DNA of 64,000 nucleotides, from the NCBI GenBank assembly GCA_946894095.1, contig OX335651.1, positions 19,986,501 to 20,050,500 on the forward strand, in the 5' to 3' direction. Positions 24,173 through 36,297 of the stretch are shown here, one piece after another; position 1 is the first letter of the stretch, and every line of letters begins with the position of its first letter. The stretch comes from Incurvaria masculella (Eukaryota > Arthropoda > Insecta > Lepidoptera > Incurvariidae). Both the position numbers and the translations under genes were made by a program. The notes below the pieces were generated by a model. That model did not search any database. It saw nothing but the letters and a program-made list of their open reading frames with translations, and was not told the DNA's origin.

Positions 24173-24575
24173 CGGTTTCCAACTGTTTCGACCGATTACA
24201 CCCAGTAATACAGGAAGGGGACCTACAGTTTTACTTGGAAACCGAACCACGGCCAGCTTCAACTTTAGAAAATGGTCTACCAAGGCTGACGAGGTACGTA
24301 AAGATGGTTTGTTATAGGAGTTAAGTGACTGAACCCCCTCGAACCCGACATGGATCGCTAATACCATGCAACTACCGTCATTATCTAAGCCCAATTCACC
24401 ATATTACCAAAGGAATTAGGTGCCTTGCCAGGACCTTTACTTTATGAGCACGGCTGCACTGATCTGGGTGGACAACACTGGCAATGTTTCTTCAACCATA
24501 ATTTCATCCAATGCGGTGCGTACCTAGCAGAAGACCCCTTCTTACCTACCTACAGTTTTACATGGGAAAGTGCAT
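24173..24575 (-). mobile_element. Two diverged SINE fragments
   Basis: 24173-24300 and 24345-24575 each match the shared body in minus orientation, the second with the tRNA-type 3' half. Together with the copy at 23840-24172 they form a head-to-head SINE cluster. Confidence 0.65.
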
Positions 24576-24764
24576 TTACCGGGGCGAGCCCATAACGTCT
24601 CGCAAGAAACGCAAGTCCTCTAGCCTCTAGATCACGAGCTGAACTAAATCCTCCACAATCAGCGAAGATGAGAACAGTCGGACAGACATGCGAAGCATTT
24701 TTGCCCAAGGTAAAACGGAGATGCAACGCTCGTGCTTCGAGCATCGCTCGGTCAAATATTCAGT

Positions 24765-24984
24765 AAAAAACCGGCCAAGATTTAACACCAAAAATCACGC
24801 CCCTTTAATTGTTTTTATTTCACCTATGTGTTGTTATAGTGACTAAATAAATAAAGACTCTATGAAAATGTCAGCTGCCTGCCTATTACGGTTCATGAGA
24901 AACAGCCCTGTGACAGACGGACGGATGGACAGCGGAGGCTTAGTAATAGGGTTCCGTTGGCACCCTTTGGGTACGGAATCCTAA
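24765..24984 (-). repeat. Dispersed repeat T6, minus orientation
   Basis: Reverse-complement copy, from AACCGGCCAAG to the GGGTACGGAATCC end; internal deletion near the left end. Confidence 0.78.
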
Positions 24985-25466
24985 AATTGAAATGGACCCA
25001 GTATAAATAAATTCAAGTTGGCCCGCAATGTGAAAACATCGAAAAGGAGAGTTTCGCGGGCGAATTTATGAACGGATTAGTCGTTTGGAATTGCCCAAAA
25101 TTTACATACGCCCATTTTATTAAGTATTCACCGACCATTTCAGATATGTACAATGTGAAAAATCGAGTTAGCTACATCCTCTCTCTAACGAAAAGGGTTA
25201 TGGGAAGGGATAAAGGGATCGAGTTTAATCTGTACTGTTTGCAAACATATGTACGTACATATTTACACTTATTATTACAATAGCACGCAACTCTTAAAAG
25301 GAAATTCTACTATTGTAGCGATATTTTTTATTCTTTGTTTAGATCAAGTTACTTTTTCAGAGAAAAAAACAAATATTCATTCTCAGTAACGGTTGATTTT
25401 CCAAATGCCTAAATTAGAATGAACAAATGAATGTAAATGATGTTTGATTTCTGATTTATTTAGACT
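24985..25466. other. No gene recognised
   Basis: Unassigned; one 71-codon frame at 25068-25283 without recognisable features. Confidence 0.5.
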
Positions 25467-26014
25467 AGGAGGTCGCGACAAAAATGTAAACGATAACGTA
25501 AATGGCTGAAACTGGGTTCACGGGATAAAGACCAACCCTCTGAAGCTAAATGTGTCAGTCTGCCTGTTCCAAGTGGTTTCGTTACCTAGATAAGGCGATT
25601 GAAAAAGTAGTTATGGTGACAAACAATATATATGATAAGGTAAATGGATGTAAATGACGAAGCATGAAAGTATCAGTACATACTTGCTTAGCAATACAAA
25701 AACTGAACAAATCTTTGATTGCATTTCTTAGTTATAGGCGATTTAGGTTACAGATATAACTTTAGGTATATTTAAGTATTTAATAAAAAAACCGACAGGT
25801 TATTGTTGTATAATTAATAGGTATCAATGTTTCCAGACAATCAATATATTCATCAGCAGTTACATACCAGCGTCTATTTTATATAGCCAATCTAGATAAC
25901 GCAACCACTTGGCGCAGGCAGCCCGACATATTTAGCATCAGAAGGTTGGTCTCTAACATGTGAACCCAGATTCAGCCATTTACCTTATCGTGACCAAATA
26001 TGTCGTGACCTCCC
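25467..26014. mobile_element. Long-arm foldback MITE
   Basis: About 548 bp; each end carries an inverted arm of roughly 125-130 bp beginning GGAGGTCGCGACA / GGAGGTCACGACAT and running to TCTAGAT, about 80-85% identical by eye. No coding frame. Confidence 0.82.
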
Positions 26015-26088
26015 GGAATAATTGATGATGGCAGTTATCTTTTATAATATCATGGCATTTGTCCTTCCCCCTACAGTCTTGAAGGGAC

Positions 26089-26330
26089 CTGGGGGCCCAT
26101 TCAGGTAAGATTGAGTTCGAGTTCGGGAGTGAGTTAACCTAAAAATAGCTGGAAGATATATTATTAGTTAAATAACGGAACCGTTATTTATACTTCAAAC
26201 GTATGTACGGGACAGACCAGATTTTTACCTAACTGTAATGATGTTCAAGAAGTGTGGAAACTATTTAAAAAAGTGAGTTGATATGGAGTGACGAAATCGA
26301 ACTCACTCTTGCCCTGAATGGACCCCCAGG
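26089..26330. mobile_element. MITE family T5, copy 2 (uninterrupted)
   Basis: Same inverted ends. At GTGAGTTAACC it carries the single TTAA that is occupied by T1 in the third copy. Confidence 0.85.
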
Positions 26331-26334
26331 TGCC

Positions 26335-26755
26335 GCCATACTTGAATATTCTTTTTATGAGAGCATGGCTACATTCGACTCAACGGAAAACATGCAATGA
26401 CTGATTGATTGAATTGTAATATGCCAAACTCATGATAATGGCAAACCTGCCCAGGTTAACCCGATCCTATAAATTGTCCGGGACAATTTTCTTAATTTTT
26501 TCGATATCTCTTTTATATTTATTTATAAATATATATATGCTGCGAAGCTGCAATGCACGCTAGCTACCGACGGGAGTCCGATTCGTACTAACCCTATTTC
26601 ACGTATTTCCATTCGTTTTACGTGTAATCCAAATCACGGCCATCTTCAACCGTCAAACTGTCATCCCATCCTGGTTCCCAATGCGCCCAGTGTTGCTTAA
26701 CCTCAGTGGTCGAACACCAAGTTATCGCGCCACTGGGCTACCGATGCTGACGGCA
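26335..26755 (-). mobile_element. Degraded 5S-headed SINE
   Basis: The body is recognisable at 26335-26465 and the head at 26620-26755 (GCCACTGGGCTACC end and a 5S-like stretch). Unrelated AT-rich sequence lies between them. Confidence 0.62.
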
Positions 26756-26994
26756 ATGAGTACACAGTAATACCATGCGAATATTCCCTGATTACTCTGA
26801 GGTCAAATACTCGGGAAAAAACCGACCAATTGCGAGTAGGACTCGCACCCGAAGGTTTCCGGGAAATTCTTTAGATTAGTACATCGCAATTAAAAATATA
26901 AAAAAAACTACTAAATGCCTCAAAATACGTTATTCTAAATAAAAATTGGGGTCCGGAAATCGAAAAAAAGCATAAAAAAAAATCTCACAAATTT

Positions 26995-27990
26995 CAATTT
27001 TTGACGAAATTTCTGTCATTTGCATTATAGTAGGGGAGCCCACGATGCTAAATGGGGATTTACTCAAGCGTCGTGGAGACCTATTAAATTTGAAAGATAA
27101 CGTAATAAAATAAAAATAAAGTCATGTGATGTTTACCCGTTCACCGGTGGGGGGAGCGTCTACGGGGGGTCAAAGATGTAAAAAAAAACAGTCACATAGA
27201 CATATCCGAGCGCGTCAGATAATGATAGGGCATATGCCCCACGTATCTCTGATAATGGAGATATAATAATCTGCCGGTTTGCATAGTGGGGGTGGCCGTA
27301 CGGGGGGTACAAAATAAAAAAAATAAAAAATTACTCGAGCGCGTCAGATTTTTAGAGGGGATGTTCAGTGACCCCTCAAGATGCTCACATTAAAAAATCT
27401 GACGATATGGAGGTGACGCAAGCTTACGGGAGCTTTTCAAAAATGCAAAAAAAAATCGCCATTTTGATTTTCTCGAGCGCGTCAGATTAAGATATGGACG
27501 GTTCATCTTGATGTTCCAGATCTGATGACCAATAATCTGACGATTATCTAGAGGGGTTTTCTTAATCTGACGACTTGAAAAAAAAATATGTATGAATGAT
27601 TTTTTTTCGGCATCGGACTAACGGAAAGTAGCGTTGGAACGATGCGAGAGAGTGAGAGATAGGGAAAGAGCGAAAGGGAAAGACAGGCGCGGAGTGGGGG
27701 ATACATACTCTACCGTGTCTGCACAGTCTGCACGCACTCAACGTTATTAACGATTTTCGTTCCTTCGGCTTGTGGAAAACGGCAGATTATGTTATTCCCG
27801 ATATCCTAGAATAATTTCCTTCAAATAAAAAAAAAAATCAACCGCGCTCGAGAATGTCCAAGTGACGTTTTTTTTTGCAAGTTTGTAACCCTCCCACTCC
27901 TTTTCGTCACGCTTAAAACGTCAGATTATTGAAATGTACACATTTCAGTACACGATGTACCCACCATACCTTAATCTGACCCGCTCGAGT
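26995..27990. repeat. GAGCGCGTCAGAT-motif repeat region
   Basis: The motif CGAGCGCGTCAGAT recurs at about 27209, 27342 and 27475, with inverted or partial forms (ATCTGACGATTA, ATCTGACCCGCTCGAG) at about 27395, 27530, 27560 and 27975. Interspersed with A-runs; no coding frame. Confidence 0.65.
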
Positions 27991-29239
27991 AGTTCTAGTG
28001 ATCAACCTACTATTACAAACACTGAACAAACACGAATACTGCGTCCTTTTCGCACAAATGAAATCATTTAAAACTAGACGTGTCCACTTTCACCACTCTC
28101 TAAATGTTATAAATGTGACGACAGCATCCAAATCCCAACAAATGCAATGTCGGCCATTTGCATCAACAGTCATAGTGTATACATACGCATGGAACAGCGA
28201 CGACCAGCGACAACATGCAGTTGCACCAACATTGTTCCAAAAAGGTATTGCCATGCACTAATTAATTTTTCCGTGGTCTACAAAAAAAATACCAAAGGTC
28301 GCTTCCGCTCCGTGTCTTCTATAAATTTATTAACCCTAATAAATTATAATAGATTAACCCTAACCTAACTGGTCCATGTCGGGATGGCGCATGTCGGTTG
28401 CAAACGCTCAGGACGTCCTGTGCGAGCTTTCGTCTCCGCGCTTCTAAAAAACATTCCAAAAACGCACACCATCATTTTACCCTTAATTATGGGTAACGAC
28501 GTGGTGGCAACATACGAGCAATTATAATTCCAACTGATATAACTTAAAAATGGAAAGATAAGGTATGTTCGCGTCTCAATACAGAACTAAATATATCGAT
28601 GGAGCAAAAAGAAAATAATTTTCAAAAAATTTTTTTCAAGAAAAATAGATTTCTCCGGACCCAAATTTTTACATCAAAATGTTTATAAAAAACTACTCTA
28701 CCATCCCTGATACCCAGCTAGTTGGTAGAAATGATGTAGTAATCTAAAGAGCAACCGGTTTCCGTACCATAGTACAAGATTTAACGCAAAAAATCACGTT
28801 TCTTTTTTTTACACAATAGACATAAATACACACTCTGCCAAAAAAAAACACAGCGAAGGCTTAGTAATAGTCCTGTTGGTACCCTTTGGATATGGAACCC
28901 TAACAATAACAAATGAAACCAACAATCCATCAAACAGAAGTGTTAACATAGAATTCAAACTTTCAGTGACCATACGTTTTTCAAGTGTTCAGATATATAT
29001 TTTTATCAATCACAAATCCTTTCATTACTGAACTTAAAATTATGTGCAACTGACTTTTGACCACAGCTTTTGACGATGTGGAGTCGAGTTAGGAATAAAC
29101 TAAAGAAGGGTCTGAAAAATGTTCCGGTAAAAGTTGCGTTAGGTGATTGTGCGACTGGTCGATTTTGTTGTAACCTCATTAGAAATTGGTTCTCGTAGGT
29201 ACAGAACATGTTAACAGTGAATCATAACTCGAACTCTAA
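27991..29239. other. No gene; T6 remnant only
   Basis: Apart from the T6 fragment at 28780-28905 nothing was recognised. Confidence 0.5.
28780..28905 (-). repeat. Fragment of repeat T6
   Basis: Diverged piece ending in AGCGAAGGCTTAGTAATAG and TATGGAACCCTA. Short end fragments are also at about 26815-26862 and 35878-35931. Confidence 0.6.
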
Positions 29240-29398
29240 GGGCCGAGTGCACGAAAGGACAAAAAATCAAAATCAACGTCAAAGTATGATCAAACAGGTC
29301 ACTTTGTGTGGACAGTATGGAAGGAACTCTATGCGGATCACTAAAAGTGACGTGTTTGAACATTGATTAACTCGGCCTTCTCTTCGTGCAACCGGGGC
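29240..29398. mobile_element. MITE family T4, copy 2 (inverted)
   Basis: Inverted copy of the element at 6098 and 48147; ends GGGCCGAGTGCACGAAAG and GTGCAACCGGGGC. Confidence 0.8.
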
Positions 29399-29578
29399 TA
29401 AATGTGAAATAACTGTTTTTGTTTTGCAATAAAATAACATAAGTTCAATCGAAATTTTCACGCAATATCTTGAACTAAAAACACGCCATTACACGAGAAA
29501 ATACAAATAATTGGAAGTGTTCCCGAAGCAATGCAATAATTTATACAATAGCAATTGTTATTTGTTATTGTATATTGT

Positions 29579-29871
29579 TATTAATTTAGAATAAGATGTC
29601 ATTATAGTAGTCAAGAGTTTGCTCCTCACCTATGTATATAATGTTCTTATAATAATGTTCTTTGTGAGCAGTAGTAATCAATCAATCACTGTAAACTAGT
29701 TTGTAAGTATCACTGGAAAAAATAATAATACAATGACCAACCTGACGAAGTTTCTTGTCGGCTCTTCTTCGCCAGAAGTAATCGAACCGACAGGAAAAAA
29801 AAAAAAGACGAATCCGAGTGTGTAATATACATCTAATGGAAGAAATAAAGAAACTGAAACTGAAACTGTGA
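29579..29871 (+). repeat. LINE-3'-end-like repeat R7, copy 1
   Basis: Carries a hairpin-forming core CTTGTCGGCTCTTCTTCGCC...GAACCGACAGG and a GAAACTGAAACTGAAACTG 3' tail. Almost identical to 37403-37693. Confidence 0.78.
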
Positions 29872-29983
29872 ATAAAAAAATGTTTTTAATAAGAACAAGC
29901 TGCAAGTGCTAATGATATTAGTATGACAGAACTTATATATAAATATAAGTTCTTATACATATAAGTTATATATATATGCTTTT

Positions 29984-30463
29984 GACCCTAGAACGACCGA
30001 TACGCTATCGTTTTATATTTCTAGTTTCCATAATAAGCACTTTTATGCAAACATGATTATCGGAAAACCTTGGCATAGAACTATATTAAGATTTAGATTG
30101 AGATAAGTTGGTCCTTGTCATTAAATTTCAAGCCTGTCAATATACTGGTTTGAAAAACTTTGAAACGCGTTACATCCCACAACACAAGCGGTAAGTGTGT
30201 ATTTTTTTAATTATATTATATTGATCAATTAATATTGTAGTGTCCCGCATAATTTAAAAATGATATCCTCACCGCTTATATTGTGGGAGTTAGGCACTTC
30301 AAAGTTTTTAAAATTTTAATGGCAAGGGCACAATTTTTATTAGTCTAAATTATAAAATGTTATAATGTCAAGTTTTTCCGATAATGAAGTTTGAATAAAA
30401 GTGCTTATAATGGAAACACAAAATATAAAACGATAGCATATTGGTAACGGTCATTCTAGGGTC
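29984..30463. mobile_element. MITE with ~80 bp inverted ends (CCCTAGAA)
   Basis: Ends GACCCTAGAACGACCGATAC and the complement of GGACCCTAGAATGACCG, continuing through CTATCGTTTTATAT. CCCTAGAA starts resemble some piggyBac-type elements, but no flanking TTAA is seen. Confidence 0.75.
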
Positions 30464-30941
30464 CTATCTCCCCTTAAAGAAATGGGCAAGTAGCTATAAG
30501 TGTCCATGTAGATGTTTTTTTTTAAGATAATTAATTTATAATTCTAATAATCGAAGAAATGTAAAAAACTAATACTACAAACTAAAATCTAACATTAAAA
30601 TTAATCAAAAAGAACCACACTAAAATCTCATATCTCAAATCTAAAAATAAATTATATCCTCGTCTAGAAAATACGATTCGGCCATAGTACCGAGAACACT
30701 GGAAGCGTTTCCACGTTAAATGGCCATGCTAATACGCTGCCTCAGGTACTCTAACGATCTATGTTTATAATCTAACGATCTCACGATCTGATTTCGCCTG
30801 GAGCTGAGCGCAGATTCCAAGATCTTTGGCCAGATCTTTTGCTTTCTCGGATCATGCCCCCATCGTCTCTACTGCAAATGCCACAAATGTGTTATGATTG
30901 GCGATTGTTGAATATTTGTTTTGTTTATGATTAGTGTTAAG
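30464..30941. other. 3' flank of GR-B
   Basis: Unassigned AT-rich sequence after the GR-B stop. Confidence 0.45.
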
Positions 30942-33666
30942 TTACATCTGAGTAAACTGCACAAGAACTATAATATATCCAGTGCAGAGACTGACGAACT
31001 TGAGGGGTACCGAGAAGTCGAGGTTGAAGAGGCGATATATGACGTAGCGTAGTGGACGGCGAGATGTCAGCAGAGCGAGAGTCTCCAAGTCACGTCGCGT
31101 CCGATTGTCTGCAAAGCATTAAACTAATAAGAAACCACGCAAACATGATATTTGTAAGAAACATATAAGCATCCAAAATATTACTTTTAAGGCGCTAGGA
31201 CTAGCCAACTACTCGCGCCATACAAATGCACTTTTTAACAAATGTAATAATATGTAGTGAAACGCTTCAGCAAATCCAAATAGAACTCCAGACTGATAAT
31301 GGATTGTTAATATTTTTTTATTCCATCATTTATTTAAATAATAATAAAAATAAAAAAAGTTGATTTTTCTCATTAGAAATCTGAAAGTCATTCGATTTCT
31401 AGATATAACCAAAAACAGCATATATACATAAACAAAAAATTCCATTTGCTTTTAGATTTCTACATTTAGTCAAAAAAGTTCGGAAATGGACACCGTTTCC
31501 GCAATGTATTTTGTATAGAAAAAGGAAACATACATTAACGAAAATCATTCGATTCCTAGACAAGGAATCATATATTGTAAGGATGACACTTAAAATCGTC
31601 AGACTTAGTTAGTTTACTTGGGGTGCCTCGTCTAACTTTGCGATTTGGCTAGTACCAGGCCCTTAATTCAAATACGAAGGTGGTTATATCTTTTACCTAA
31701 CGATTACAATTAAAAATAAAGATAAGGTTAGAAAATATGATACAAGTATTAAGAGAGTCGTTACCCTAGATACCTGTTAGGTTTTTGAAAATTTTGATTC
31801 TAATATATATTTAAGAAATCTGCGTCTGCAAGTTTAAATTTTTTATTATTAGGTATGTCCCCACAACAAATATAAAAATAACGATTGTTGTTAATGAACG
31901 TTACATTATCGAACCTACAGACTGTCTACATAAAACGATTACAATTTAAGGAAATAGTTAAATCTTTAAATTTAGATAGCCTGCACGATTTATAATTACA
32001 CAAAACCAGGTAAAGAGGTATCCTATGATCGTACCGTATGGAGCTCTATCATAACTGCCCACCCTTCTGGAAGCGGCGTGAAAATATGTATGTGAATATG
32101 TTATTAACGTTGGTCAACTTAAACATATGAGTGCATATAAATATAAAACATATATTCTTATATATTTTAAAATAATAATTACCTATGGTCATGTCACATA
32201 GCCTCCTGTGAACAGTGGTATTGACCTGACGGGAGATATTAGCAGTTCGCTCGGCGCTGTAGCACACGAGCAAGTGAATATAGGCGAAATGAGAGAACAG
32301 AAGAATCAGGTGAAAGTAGTAGGAAGGTACTTTGAACTCACTTTTTTGCTGCGGATCGAAATGTTAACATTAGTCAGACAAAATATTAAAAAATATGTAT
32401 CAAGCCTTCTTACAAAATCGTCACCTATTTCGTTGTAGTAAGTATTCAAACTCAATATATAAGGGTCATTCATCATTTCAAAGTTATCTAGTCAAATACA
32501 TCAGAATCAAAATTATTCTTTAAAAATATGGTAGGAGCGATGGTATACTCACCAAATATTCATGTCCCTGTAGATTCAAATACATGTGTGAGGTAACCAT
32601 AATATAACCAAAGTTACAAATCCCATTCACAACTACCTGAATTTTGGAATTATCAAAGTGTTCTAATATATTAATATCTCAACGGCGCCATAGATTAACG
32701 ACGCACTTTTTAATATTTTTGCCACATATACAGTACGATTTACTTTAAGAATATTTAATGAATATAAAAAAAATATTATGCCATAGATAGCTGATTCAGT
32801 TAAAATAATTTGGTTTATTATTACCTGGGCATTAAATGTTCCATTCAAATGCTTAGTACAATCCACCAAATCATTGTATGCTTTGCACAACTCTTTACCA
32901 TCTATCGGTATGCACGGCACAGTGTCTAGGTAACCGTTTAGATTCCAGCATCTTCTCCATAAGCTACATTTCTTGCTTTTAACTGCATTTGTCTTCTTAA
33001 AATCGGAATTAACGTATCGTTCGAAGAGATAGAGCCTGCTGCTTATGGCATTAATCGACACAATAAAAAAAGTCAACTCACTGTCGCGAATGATGCGACA
33101 AGCGAACGTTGGGGAAAATAAGTCAATATCACCTTTCTGAGAGACATACAATGTCGTAATAAGCAATACGTTAACAACTAAAAGTGCAACTATAGCGATA
33201 CAGTTTTGGAGAATAACAGTCCTATAAAATCTCTCGTCGTGCGTGAGGTTGAGAATAGCATCAAAGTTCTTAATTTTGTTTATGGTGATCATAAAACTAG
33301 CACTCGAAAGGAAAGTAGCCCCGATTATGTATGCAAAGCATTCCATGAGGTCCAACCAAGAAACGAATTTCATGTGTCCTTTTGCACTATCCGGAGTGTG
33401 ATTGAGGATGTAGATATCGCTAATTGCAACTTGGTAGATCAAAACGGTCATAACAAACAAAGTTTGAGTTTTAGTAAAATGTTTGTAGTTCGATTTAAAC
33501 TTGGATACGGTCTGCACACTCCAATAATTGATTCAAACATAAAAAATGGTATCAATGTGTCAAGGAATCGAAATGTTTGCTGATTCTTGTTGCTGGGAAG
33601 GACTTTTACTTTCTTAATATTCAATCTGGTTTTATGTTTTATTCTAGGTTCTGCACTCTGATCCAT
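30942..33666 (-). pseudogene. Gustatory receptor GR-B with a one-base frameshift in exon 1
   Basis: Minus-strand paralogue of GR-A, C, D and E. Exons, 5' to 3': 33666-32825, 32636-32553, 32348-32183 and 31108-30942, all with GT-AG sites and the family phases. Exon 1 is 842 nt, not a multiple of three as in the paralogues (843 or 846 nt). Between a conserved Leu codon (33466-33468) and a conserved Met codon (33449-33451) there are 14 bases where GR-D and GR-E have 15. Reading from the start ATG (33666) therefore ends after about 72 codons; the other frame then continues uninterrupted through the splice site. Exons 2-4 look functional: the last exon ends with GYIIVLVQF then TAA. A further upstream ATG exists at 33717, but the one at 33666 aligns with GR-D. 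Either a young pseudogene or an assembly error. Intron 3 contains a TTAA-type MITE. Confidence 0.82.
31197..31666. mobile_element. MITE family T2, copy 3, in GR-B intron 3
   Basis: Inverted relative to the copies at 3313 and 20137. TTAA at 31197-31200 and 31663-31666. Lies in the third intron of GR-B. Confidence 0.88.
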
Positions 33667-34887
33667 GATTCTGCTATTGATACGACGTCTGAATGACAAC
33701 AATGGAATAACTAACAAAATTATTTTCTATCGATGCCTTATTTTGAGGACCCTTGAGAGTTAATAAAGGATTTCACTGTATTCCAACAATTCATTTCAAT
33801 AATTGAAAATAACATTACCAATAAGTGAATTTTAACGATCGTATATCTGAAATCTGAAACTAATTATTTTTGCCCTAGAGAATAAGCTAATATTTGCATC
33901 ATAAATATTATCCAGATATTTATAAAATATGTACTGAAATATGTATTTTTAAATTATTATGCGATTGTTATTGAATATACATCGCCAATCCGTCTAGATA
34001 CTGTTACGTGGGTGGTGTCTACATAGGTTGAGGCAAAAACACCAAAGTTAACAATTTGATGGTTATTTACTTAAAAACCTATCAAACAGATAAGTTCATC
34101 ACACGTCCATGCGTCGCTTCCAGTACTAAAGTTCTCTCTATCGCACGTGAAAGGTTTCAACAAAAGAGCTAGATAGTACACAGATATCACTCCATATCAT
34201 AGCTAAGTATGTGAGCAATTTCGCTCGGAGAGAATAAATTTAATAATGAGCAGCAGTGCCATGCTAAAAGATAAGTGGTGCCATCTTTTGACTGCTAGTC
34301 CGCCGACATACAATATGTATTTGCGCCTTAGTTTTCATTATTGTACCATGCCGAAGTTCTTGCCAATGTGTCATAGTTTCCTATAATAACTTATGGATAT
34401 TGTTAACATTATGGGTAGATAGTTTATATTTTCATGTTTAAGTGGTTACGATATTACCTTAATTGAAGGTTAAAGAGCAACTTCTACGTGAATCGGATTT
34501 CGGCAATACGCAATTAGGTTGGGCATTCGACTAAAGTAGAATTTTAATCTACAACTTTCGTATTACATGCTCGAATCACTTTGTCACCAAGACAATCGCC
34601 TCAGCTTAAGAATGTATCGCTTTTGTAGTTGATATAATTTTTCTCTAAATGGCGCTCTGATTTGACACCATTTAAAAGTTTCCAGTTTCTGTTGCTTTTC
34701 AGTTGTTATTTGTTTCTCTTAATTTTTATTCTCATTGAAATTCGTCACATTTTATCATGTATCGTAGGAGATTTTTAAAATTTTGTAAAACTGTGTTAGT
34801 GCACAACATATCGCGAAAGAAACACCGTTCACACCGGGTACCTAACATGGACTGCATTAAGAACGCCGAAGCAAGAAAGAACAAGAT
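33667..34887. other. Spacer between GR-B and GR-C, left part
   Basis: Shared 5' flank region of the divergent pair. No recognisable regulatory motif or repeat. Confidence 0.45.
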
Positions 34888-35190
34888 AAACCAGCCAATT
34901 GCGAGTCGGACTCGCACACGAAGGGTTCCGTTTCATTGTATAAGATATAACACAAAAAAAACACGTTTTTTTGTATGGTACGTTTATCTTTAACTTTTAT
35001 TATTTTTTAATTTCACCTTTTTCTGTTATAGCGGCCAAATAAATCCACACTCTGTGAAAAATTCAACAACCTACCTATTACAGTTCATGAGATACAGCTC
35101 TGTGACAGAAGGACGGACGGACGGACGGCGGAGGCTTAGTAATAGGGTTCCGTTGGCACCGTTGGTACCGTTGGTACAGAAGTACGGTCA
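34888..35190 (-). repeat. Dispersed repeat T6, minus orientation
   Basis: Copy between GR-B and GR-C with the GAGTCGGACTCGCAC palindrome, GGACGGACGGACGG microsatellite and GGGTTCCG end; a small GTTGGTACC duplication at the end. Confidence 0.78.
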
Positions 35191-35339
35191 CGGGCTAGTT
35201 AACTAGAATACCCGAAAGTGACGATTGCTCAAGCAAGCACCCAAAATAGCCTGCACTTTGTAGATTAAGGGATAGCGATTATATGCAAATAGATGTTGGA
35301 GACTTTAGCACCTCGTAGACTCCCTACGATAGAGAAGTC

Positions 35340-35520
35340 ATTAGCCTTAGGTCAGAGTTGTCAGTCTGAGTTCTCACCTAAATTGACGTCAAACACCATA
35401 CAAATGTTTACTACTTATTCTGTGGTTTTACTTCTTCAAGCTGTCAAAGTCAAACTCGGACTTCCGATTTGTATGAAAACGCTGAGTCGGCAACGTCGAC
35501 GTATTTACGTTTCAAGGCGC
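35340..35520 (+). repeat. Partial copy of the 3055-3290 repeat
   Basis: Shares CTGAGTTCTCACCTAAATTG, then CTGTGGTTTTACTTCTTCAA and AAACTCGGACTTCCGATTTG with the repeat at 3055-3270. The two copies are in the same orientation. Confidence 0.75.
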
Positions 35521-36297
35521 GCCAATTCTGCGCTGTTTTTGTTTCAAAACCGTCTCATCAGCAGCATTGAGGGCAGGAAATTACTTATTTCTTCACCTTC
35601 ATGATCGGCAGCCTAAAAATAGAACAAAGGTACGACTCGAAGGATATTGCTCTCGATTGGTGCGCCATACTAGTGCACCTAGGATTCGGTACAGTTTTAA
35701 GCAAAAAACGGTCCACCGGTATATCATAAGGTGTCCCAATGCCATTTTTGGATGCTAACCAAGCGCTACAATGCCAACGATACCAGGCGATATAGCGATA
35801 TAGAAATCAGAAAATGATTAATTTGTAGTTATATCACGTCAAAACCCGTTATGGGCGAACTACCTTCATAAACATTTGTACGGAACCCTCGGTGCGCTAG
35901 TCTGACTCGCATTTGTCCGTTTTTTTTTTGGTTGTTAAGGGAATTACAATATCCCTCATGGCCGTAATTTGTGCAAAAAAAATTAAAATCCAATATAAAT
36001 AATATAAAATAATCCAATATAATAATAAAATATAAATCCAAAAAAGTACAGATTTATTACGGCTGTAGTTTATAGATTTCCGACAAAATACTTATAAATG
36101 TTAATGATAAAGACAATCGTTTTGTTTATAATTCCAATATATTACTTAAATTCAGAAAGCTAAACATTCTAAAAGCTTGGATATAAGCTTGTTGCTTCGA
36201 ATAATATCCACCCAATAATGACACCCAAAGGAATTTGTAGGCTCCATAGTTTTATTTTAAATGTACTGTCCTTACCATTTAATCGCATCGAACCATC
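35521..36297. other. 5' flank of GR-C
   Basis: Contains a T6 end fragment at 35878-35931; otherwise AT-rich with nothing recognised. Confidence 0.45.

Noticed and set aside
24550..24744. 64-codon minus frame in a GC-richer patch
   Set aside because: Could be part of an unassigned repeat; no second copy in the window and no domain recognised.
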